From positions 124,001 to 188,000 of the forward strand of contig NZ_FQYP01000004.1 in the NCBI RefSeq assembly GCF_900141785.1: a stretch of DNA of 64,000 nt, written 5' to 3'. The translations under genes were made by a program, and so were the position numbers. Below are positions 58,507-64,000 of the stretch, in pieces; within the stretch, counting starts at the first letter, position 1; the number at the start of each line of letters is the position of its first letter. The notes under the pieces were generated by a model. The model saw only the letters and a program-made list of their open reading frames with translations, searched no databases and was not told the DNA's origin. This stretch comes from Aquimarina spongiae. GTDB lineage: Bacteria > Bacteroidota > Bacteroidia > Flavobacteriales > Flavobacteriaceae.

Positions 58507-59853
58507 TTAATAAGCTTTTTCCTCTCCTTTAATAGCATTAATAACCGTTAAAACCACAATTTTTATGTCTAATAATAATGACCAGTTTTCTACATAAAAG
58601 ATATCGTATTTTACTCTATTAATAATATCTTTATTGGTTTCTATTTCGCCTCTAAAACCACTTACTTGAGCTAATCCAGTAATACCCGGTTTTACAAAGT
58701 GACGTACCATAAATTTATCAACCTTACTGGCAAATTCCTCATTGTGTTTTACCATATGTGGCCTTGGTCCAACTACCGACATATCTCCCTTCAAAACATT
58801 TATAAACTGTGGAAGTTCGTCAATACTTGTTCTGCGTATAAACTTTCCGACCCTTGTAACCCTTGAATCGCCTCTAGTAGCCTGATTAGCACTGTTACTT
58901 GGTTTCATTGATCTATATTTATAGCAATAAAATTCTCGATAATCCAATCCATTGCGTCTTTGCTTAAAAAAAACAGGTCCTCTGGATTCTAATTGAATTA
59001 GCAATGCAATTAAAGGGGTAAGCCAGGAAAGAATACCAATTAATACTATTAAAGATAGTAGTATATCAAAAGCTCTTTTCGCAAATTTGTTTATAGAATC
59101 GTCCAGCGGAATTTCTCTAAAAGAAAGTACAGGAACATATCCATAATAATTAAAAACTAACTTTTTGGTGAAAATATCTTTATTATCCGGAATAAATTTA
59201 AGAATTTTCAAGTTGTTATCTGTAAAACTTACAAACTCTCGTAATTGCTTATTAGATAATTCTGCAACAGAACAATACACTTCGTCTATTTCATTTTCAA
59301 AAATATAGTTAAAGCAGTTTTCAAGATCAAATTCATCGGTCTTGACATCAAACTTTCTATGAAACTTGTAACCGAATTCAGGTCTACTCCTAAAAATCTC
59401 TATAAGTTGATCTGTTTTTTTATTATTTCCAATTACGACTACTCTTCTAATGTTTCCACCAAATACTTTTCTATATCTAGACAACAAGTACAGTAGTACA
59501 AATTTTGAAAACGTGACGATTACTATGACCGCTAAAAAGTATTTTCCTATTTCTAATCGACTAACTATGGGCTGTTTAAAAAATCCGATGAAAGCATATA
59601 GAATGAGGCCAAAAATTAAAAATTGGCTTATGATTGACGCTAATATTTGAATTACCTTAGAAAATCGTTTTATATCGTAAAACTTATTCTTTATTGATAG
59701 AATAATCCATAATATAGATACATAAATAGAAAATAATAAACTCTGGTTTATATTGGTATCAAAAAATGATATGGTAACATTTAGTATGACTAAATCTACT
59801 AAACAAAAAAGTGGTTTTATATACCCTGAATATCTGCCTATTTTTGCATTCAT
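58507..59853 (-). CDS. Polyprenyl-phosphate sugar-1-phosphate transferase (WcaJ-like)
   Basis: The protein has 448 residues. Four N-terminal membrane helices (about 12-120) and a CoA-binding-like domain (RRVVVIGNNKKTDQL) lead to the catalytic bacterial sugar transferase domain (about 255-448). That domain has KRAFDILLSLIVLIGILSW, GPVFFKQRRNG, FYCYKYRSM, DELPQFINVLKGDMSVVGPRP and PGITGLAQVSG. It starts glycan assembly by moving a sugar-1-phosphate, often glucose, to undecaprenyl phosphate. It lies 11 nt downstream of the UDP-glucuronate decarboxylase gene. Confidence 0.94.
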   Translation of the reverse strand: MNAKIGRYSGYIKPLFCLVDLVILNVTISFFDTNINQSLLFSIYVSILWIILSIKNKFYDIKRFSKVIQILASIISQFLIFGLILYAFIGFFKQPIVSRLEIGKYFLAVIVIVTFSKFVLLYLLSRYRKVFGGNIRRVVVIGNNKKTDQLIEIFRSRPEFGYKFHRKFDVKTDEFDLENCFNYIFENEIDEVYCSVAELSNKQLREFVSFTDNNLKILKFIPDNKDIFTKKLVFNYYGYVPVLSFREIPLDDSINKFAKRAFDILLSLIVLIGILSWLTPLIALLIQLESRGPVFFKQRRNGLDYREFYCYKYRSMKPSNSANQATRGDSRVTRVGKFIRRTSIDELPQFINVLKGDMSVVGPRPHMVKHNEEFASKVDKFMVRHFVKPGITGLAQVSGFRGEIETNKDIINRVKYDIFYVENWSLLLDIKIVVLTVINAIKGEEKAY

Positions 59854-59864
59854 ATAAAACTATA

Positions 59865-60842
59865 TCATTTTTTTTGGAAATCTCTGTGCTCACTTCTTTG
59901 AAGTTCTTCTTTAGAGAGACTTTTAAAGTATGTTATGGTTTTTTTCATCCCATCATGCCTACTTACTCTTGGTTCCCAACCTAATATTTCCTTTGCTTTT
60001 GCAATATCTGGTTGTCTTTGAAGTGGATCATTAATTGGTAACGGTTTATATATTATTTTTTGATCAGTTTCGGTAAGCTTAATTATTTCCTCTGCGAAAT
60101 CTTTTATTGTTATTTCATCAGGGTTTCCAATATTAACAGGGAAGACATAACTACTAAATAACAATCTATAAATTCCTTCTACCAGATCATCAACATAACA
60201 AAAGGATCTGGTCTGCATCCCATCACCAAAAATAGTTAGGTCCTCACCTCTTAATGATTGACCTATAAATGCTGGCACAACTCTTCCATCGTTTAAACGC
60301 ATCCTTGGCCCATAAGTATTAAATATACGTACGATTCTTGTTTCTACACCATGGTAGGTATGATAAGCCATGGTTATCGATTCTTGAAAACGTTTCGCTT
60401 CATCATATACTCCTCTTGGTCCGATTGTATTTACATTTCCATAATAATCTTCATTTTGAGGGTGTACCAAAGGATCCCCATACACTTCACTGGTAGATGC
60501 AATCAAAATCCGAGCTTTCTTTTCTTTGGCTAAACCTAATAAATTATGAGTCCCTAACGATCCTACTTTTAAAGTCTGAATTGGAATTTTAAGATAATCT
60601 ATCGGGCTTGCCGGAGAGGCAAAATGAAGAATGTAATCCAATTCTCCAGGGACATGTACAAACTTGGTAACATCATGATGATAAAAATCGAAATTTTCTA
60701 GCTTAAAAAGATGTTCAATATTTTTTAAGTCTCCGGTTATCAAATTATCCATCCCGATAACATAAAACCCTTCATTAATAAATCGATCACATAAGTGCGA
60801 TCCCAAAAAGCCAGCAGCCCCAGTAATTAAAACTCTTTTCAT
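59865..60842 (-). CDS. UDP-glucuronate decarboxylase (UDP-xylose synthase), SDR family
   Basis: The protein has 325 residues. The N-terminal [14 protein letters not shown] is the NAD-binding loop. [10 protein letters not shown] and the catalytic [11 protein letters not shown] (Tyr and Lys) identify the extended SDR class, and [11 protein letters not shown] and [17 protein letters not shown] are UXS hallmarks. It converts UDP-glucuronate to UDP-xylose and CO2. It overlaps the ugd gene by 4 nt (stop/start ATGA-type), so the pair runs UDP-glucose to UDP-glucuronate to UDP-xylose. Confidence 0.92.
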   Translation of the reverse strand: MKRVLITGAAGFLGSHLCDRFINEGFYVIGMDNLITGDLKNIEHLFKLENFDFYHHDVTKFVHVPGELDYILHFASPASPIDYLKIPIQTLKVGSLGTHNLLGLAKEKKARILIASTSEVYGDPLVHPQNEDYYGNVNTIGPRGVYDEAKRFQESITMAYHTYHGVETRIVRIFNTYGPRMRLNDGRVVPAFIGQSLRGEDLTIFGDGMQTRSFCYVDDLVEGIYRLLFSSYVFPVNIGNPDEITIKDFAEEIIKLTETDQKIIYKPLPINDPLQRQPDIAKAKEILGWEPRVSRHDGMKKTITYFKSLSKEELQRSEHRDFQKK

Positions 60843-62149
60843 TTTATATCCTTTCTTCCTATTGAATAATATGAAAACCCCTCTTTTTCTATATCATGGA
60901 GGTCATATAAATTTCTTCCATCAAAAATTACACTATTTTTCAAAAGCTCTCTAATTGTATTAAAATTAGGTGTTCTGAAAATACTCCACTCTGTACAAAT
61001 CACAAGAGCATCCGCACCCTCTAGTACATCATACATTGAGTTTGCAAACTCAATTTTGTCACCCATTTTACGGGCAACATTATCCATAGCCTCTGGGTCA
61101 AAAGCCTTTACTTTTGCACCATTGGCAAGCAACTCGTTAATCATATCTAATGCAGGTGCTTCCCTAATATCATCGGTTTCGGGTTTAAAAGCCAACCCCC
61201 ATAAAGCGAAGGTTTTTCCTTTAATATTACTCTCGAAATATGAATTAATCTTGGGTAAAAGTGCTAACTTCTGTTTTTTGTTAACCTTTAGTACAGCCTC
61301 CAAAATCTTAAAATCATAGTCTTCGTCCTTTCCAGATTTATGAAGTGCCTTTACATCTTTTGGAAAACAGGAACCCCCGTAGCCTATACCGGGAAACAAA
61401 AATCGTTTTCCGATCCTCGAGTCAGTACCCATACCTATACGCACCTTGTCAACATCTGCTCCTACTTTTTCGCAGTAATTAGCCACTTCATTCATAAAGG
61501 TAATCTTTGCAGCCAAAAAAGAATTTGCCGCATATTTGGTCAATTCGGCAGATTTCTCATCCATTATAATGATTGGATTACCTGACCTTACAAAAGGTTT
61601 ATATAATTTCCCCATGAGTTCTGTAGCTCTATCAGAACTAGACCCAATGACTATTCTTTCCGGTTTAAGAAAATCATCAACTGCAAAACCTTCCCTTAAA
61701 AATTCAGGATTAGAAACTACATCAAAATCTACCTTCGCATTCTTAGAAATTACCTCATGAACTTTTTCTGCGGTTCCAACCGGAACGGTACTTTTATCGA
61801 CAATTACTTTATAATCGGTAATTAGTTGTCCTATTTCGTCTGCAACACCCAAAACATACCTCAGATCTGCTGATCCATCTTCATCTTCTGGGGTCGGAAG
61901 TGCTAAAAAGATAATATCACCATGATCTAGGCCTTCTTTCAATGAAGTTGTAAACTTCAATCTTTTTGCATTGATATTTCTCTCGAATAATACGTCCAAA
62001 TGAGGTTCATAAATAGGTACTACACCTTTCCTCATATTCTCAATTTTATTGACGTCGATATCAACACAAATAACTTCGTTTCCAGTTTCAGCCAGACAGG
62101 TGCCTGTTACTAAACCTACATAACCCGTTCCTATAACCGATATTTTCAT
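60839..62149 (-). CDS. ugd: UDP-glucose 6-dehydrogenase
   Basis: The protein has 436 residues. [20 protein letters not shown], the [13 protein letters not shown] block, [20 protein letters not shown] and the catalytic Cys in [14 protein letters not shown] near 260 are typical. [17 protein letters not shown] follows in the C-terminal domain. It oxidises UDP-glucose twice to UDP-glucuronate with two NAD+. Start and end overlap its neighbours by 4 nt on both sides, a tightly coupled operon. Confidence 0.95.
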   Translation of the reverse strand: MKISVIGTGYVGLVTGTCLAETGNEVICVDIDVNKIENMRKGVVPIYEPHLDVLFERNINAKRLKFTTSLKEGLDHGDIIFLALPTPEDEDGSADLRYVLGVADEIGQLITDYKVIVDKSTVPVGTAEKVHEVISKNAKVDFDVVSNPEFLREGFAVDDFLKPERIVIGSSSDRATELMGKLYKPFVRSGNPIIIMDEKSAELTKYAANSFLAAKITFMNEVANYCEKVGADVDKVRIGMGTDSRIGKRFLFPGIGYGGSCFPKDVKALHKSGKDEDYDFKILEAVLKVNKKQKLALLPKINSYFESNIKGKTFALWGLAFKPETDDIREAPALDMINELLANGAKVKAFDPEAMDNVARKMGDKIEFANSMYDVLEGADALVICTEWSIFRTPNFNTIRELLKNSVIFDGRNLYDLHDIEKEGFSYYSIGRKDIK

Positions 62150-62889
62150 TTACTTCTATATCTTTCTTTAAGTACTAAAAGTACAAATTTCGTATTACCA
62201 ACTAAATAGCGTTTCCACATTCTTCTTGGCTCTTGAATAAATCTATAAAACCATTCTAATCCAGATTTTTGCATCCAAAGAGGAGCTCTTTTCACTTTAC
62301 CGGCTACTACATCAAAACTTCCTCCTACTCCCATAATGAAATTTACCTTTGACAAAATTTCTCTGTTCTGATAAAGAAAATTTTCTTTTGTGGGAGAACT
62401 AATTGCGACAAAAAGAATATTAGCTCCACTATCCGAGATTTGTTTTGCGATTGTTGTCTCATCTTCCTTATTGAAGTATCCATTGCGATAACCTGCTACA
62501 ATTTCTGGAGAATACTTTTCAGAATAAATATCAACTACTTTCTTTACAACTTCCTCTTTTGCTCCGAAAAAAAATATTTTATATTGTTTTTCCTCTGCTT
62601 TGGAAACTAGATTTTGCATCAGATCAATTCCTGCTACTCTTTCTTTTAGTGGTTTTTTTAAAAATCTTGAAGCCCATACAACCGCTTGTCCATCTGCATT
62701 AATTAAATCACTGCTGTTCACGCTTTCCCTTAGTTGGAGGTCACTTTGCATTGAAACAATTTTACCAGCGTTTACAACTACGTGATGAATTTGATTTCCT
62801 GTTTTGATAGTATCCTCTATCTCAGAAATCGTATCCTGCATAGACAAATTATCAATAACCGTATTAAGAATATGTATTCTATTTTCCAT
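62146..62889 (-). CDS. WecG/TagA/CpsF-family glycosyltransferase
   Basis: The protein has 247 residues from the ATG at 62889. A reading from 62919 overlaps the upstream gene and is rejected. NADGQAVVWASRFLKKPLKERVAGIDLM, FFGAKEEVV and NFIMGVGGSFDVVAGKVKRAP with WMQKSGLEWFYRFIQEPRRM are family signatures. Members add a sugar, such as N-acetylmannosaminuronate or N-acetylmannosamine, as the second residue on the lipid-linked chain. It follows the adjoining helical-protein gene by 1 nt. Confidence 0.93.
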   Translation of the reverse strand: MENRIHILNTVIDNLSMQDTISEIEDTIKTGNQIHHVVVNAGKIVSMQSDLQLRESVNSSDLINADGQAVVWASRFLKKPLKERVAGIDLMQNLVSKAEEKQYKIFFFGAKEEVVKKVVDIYSEKYSPEIVAGYRNGYFNKEDETTIAKQISDSGANILFVAISSPTKENFLYQNREILSKVNFIMGVGGSFDVVAGKVKRAPLWMQKSGLEWFYRFIQEPRRMWKRYLVGNTKFVLLVLKERYRSK

Positions 62890-62890
62890 G

Positions 62891-64000
62891 TTACTTTTTA
62901 TAATAATAAGAGAACGCATAAAACATCCATGCCTGGGCCCATCTTATGTAAGGTATTTTGGAATTAAACAATTTCTTTTTTTGATAATAAAAATACCCCT
63001 TACTTGACTGCATATTATTAATAGTCCATTCTAAAACTCTATCCACTAAAGCAATATTCTCTTTGAGAACATCCAACTTACTTAACGTAACTACTAGTTG
63101 TGCAGGTGCATGAACATCTATTGGATATATCGAGTCGTTATAGTACTTTGAAATACCTTCTTCTGTAAAAAAAGTTTCCAAATAATACGTAAGTCCTTTG
63201 GTGATATGCTCTGAAAATGTATTATCTCCAGACATTTTTTGATAGGTATAAATACACTCCAGATTGTATCCCGTATGAAAATTATCCACCCACTGATGAT
63301 AAGGCAAAGTACTATATGACCAAGCCCCGTTTTCTTTTTGAAAATTACACGCATATCTCACCGCCTTTTCTGCTTCATTCAACAAAGCTTTGTCCTGTGT
63401 ATATTCGTATACCTGGCTTAAAAGCTTCGCTCCGAGTAATGAGGCATTGAAAACTTGAGTTTTATCTAATGGAGAATAGGAAAAAGAAAAATTTCCCTGG
63501 TTGTCATAGGTTCGATTCAAATCATTTAGAATAAATTTTGATGCATCTATGGCTGTATCCAGATAAACTTGATTCTTGGTAATCTTAAAGGCATCAATGA
63601 GAGCGCTTGCGATAAAAGTAGTAGCCACCACTGTTGGAGTACCTTTGGGTTGAAAAAACGCACGAGCTTGCCAATCAAAATTATATCCCCAACAAGCTCC
63701 AGAATACCCTGGGCTTTTTAACTCCAATAATTGATCCGAAAGTTTAATTATCTTCTGAAGATATTCTTCTTTAGGCTCCAAATTATAAAGGTTACAGTAC
63801 CCTGTTACAAAAAGCCCCAATCCCTTTGGGTTATATCCCTTTTCTACGATCGTTACCCCTCTAAGATTAATCGGGTTTCTTTTAAACAATTGAATCCAGG
63901 CAAGTCTAATAAACCTGCTTTTTGAAAACCCAGGAATTGCCTGAAAAACTTTACTGTTCAATCCATCATAAGGATCCCAACCTTTAAAGTTTTCTTTTTC
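62891..64000 (-). CDS. Alpha-helical (alpha/alpha-toroid-like) protein of the polysaccharide locus, 5' end cut by window
   Basis: The frame is open through the window end. Upstream of the TTG-like codon at 63961 it reads EKENFKGWDPYDG in frame, so the true start lies beyond 64000 and 369 codons are visible. Repeated helix pairs with GxY/GAW turns (SGACWGYNFDWQARAFF, TFIASALIDAFKI, FQKENGAWSYS, DNFHTGYNLECI, WAQAWMFYAFSYYYK) suggest an (alpha/alpha)6 toroid, as in many glycan hydrolases, epimerases and lyases. No catalytic motif is recognised. It ends 1 nt before the glycosyltransferase gene and must be co-transcribed with it. Confidence 0.8.
   Translation of the reverse strand, partial: EKENFKGWDPYDGLNSKVFQAIPGFSKSRFIRLAWIQLFKRNPINLRGVTIVEKGYNPKGLGLFVTGYCNLYNLEPKEEYLQKIIKLSDQLLELKSPGYSGACWGYNFDWQARAFFQPKGTPTVVATTFIASALIDAFKITKNQVYLDTAIDASKFILNDLNRTYDNQGNFSFSYSPLDKTQVFNASLLGAKLLSQVYEYTQDKALLNEAEKAVRYACNFQKENGAWSYSTLPYHQWVDNFHTGYNLECIYTYQKMSGDNTFSEHITKGLTYYLETFFTEEGISKYYNDSIYPIDVHAPAQLVVTLSKLDVLKENIALVDRVLEWTINNMQSSKGYFYYQKKKLFNSKIPYIRWAQAWMFYAFSYYYKK

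Noticed and set aside
63505..63525. A tRNA T-arm-like string (GGTTCGATTCAAATC)
   Set aside because: It lies inside the conserved helical-protein gene. No acceptor stem, anticodon arm or D-arm could be found around it.

Overview
The window looks like chromosomal DNA of a marine-type Flavobacteriaceae (Bacteroidota; perhaps close to Aquimarina, but the genus is a guess). The grounds are T9SS C-terminal sorting domains, a SprE/PorW gliding/T9SS lipoprotein, a TonB receptor with an STN domain beside FecR and an ECF sigma factor, lineage-restricted families (DUF4292, DUF4254, DUF5687, DUF6168-, DUF6341- and DUF6427-like), AT-rich spacers and repeated TAnnTTTG promoter boxes. Coding density is high and no gene-free stretch exceeds about 300 bases. 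I saw no rRNA, tRNA, IS element, CRISPR array or prophage.

Layout. 1-8838 (all minus): two tandem giant secreted Asp-box proteins (one cut by the window edge), two small lipoproteins, and a T9SS-secreted protein with 13 repeats of 16-17 residues plus a degenerate S74-type chaperone domain. 9009-12206 (minus): an ALDH7-type aldehyde dehydrogenase, a 70-aa Cys-rich double-glycine peptide that looks like an orphan natural-product precursor, and a lipoprotein with two repeated domains. 12331-18189 (plus): gpsA, two NTF2-like proteins, a mercaptopyruvate sulfurtransferase-like protein, a GH3 protein and an astacin lipoprotein with FG-GAP repeats. 18267-21519: dprA, a HU/SPOR envelope protein, an acyl-CoA thioesterase and a 55-aa membrane peptide. 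21532-27931 (minus): an envelope operon of flippase, dut, sugar nucleotidyltransferase, TPR protein, DUF4292 lipoprotein and EnvC-like protein. 28529-32923: a serine hydrolase divergent from a LytS/LytTR two-component system.

33003-43343 (minus): a long co-directional block. It reads sprE, bactofilin, atpZ, a DUF6168-like gene, atpB, atpE, atpF, atpH, an unrecognised secreted protein, atpA, atpG. The beta and epsilon subunits are absent, as is usual in Bacteroidota. A strong hairpin lies between atpE and atpF. 43517-48654: TonB receptor and FecR, with the sigma factor diverging from FecR. 49227-51435: an ABC exporter pair. 51585-56992: a PaaE-like reductase, GT9 plus DUF4254, two small membrane proteins and purD. 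57108-64000 (minus): a surface-polysaccharide locus with an O-antigen ligase-like protein, WcaJ-like initiating transferase, UDP-glucuronate decarboxylase, UDP-glucose dehydrogenase, a WecG/TagA glycosyltransferase and a cut alpha-helical protein.

The common theme is the cell envelope: secretion, glycan assembly, peptidoglycan, outer-membrane transport and the energised inner membrane. The best leads for new biology are the unknown protein inside the ATP synthase operon, the orphan GG-leader Cys peptide, the atpE-atpF hairpin and the solenoid/S74/T9SS hybrid. I found no obvious complete new multi-gene system such as a defence island.
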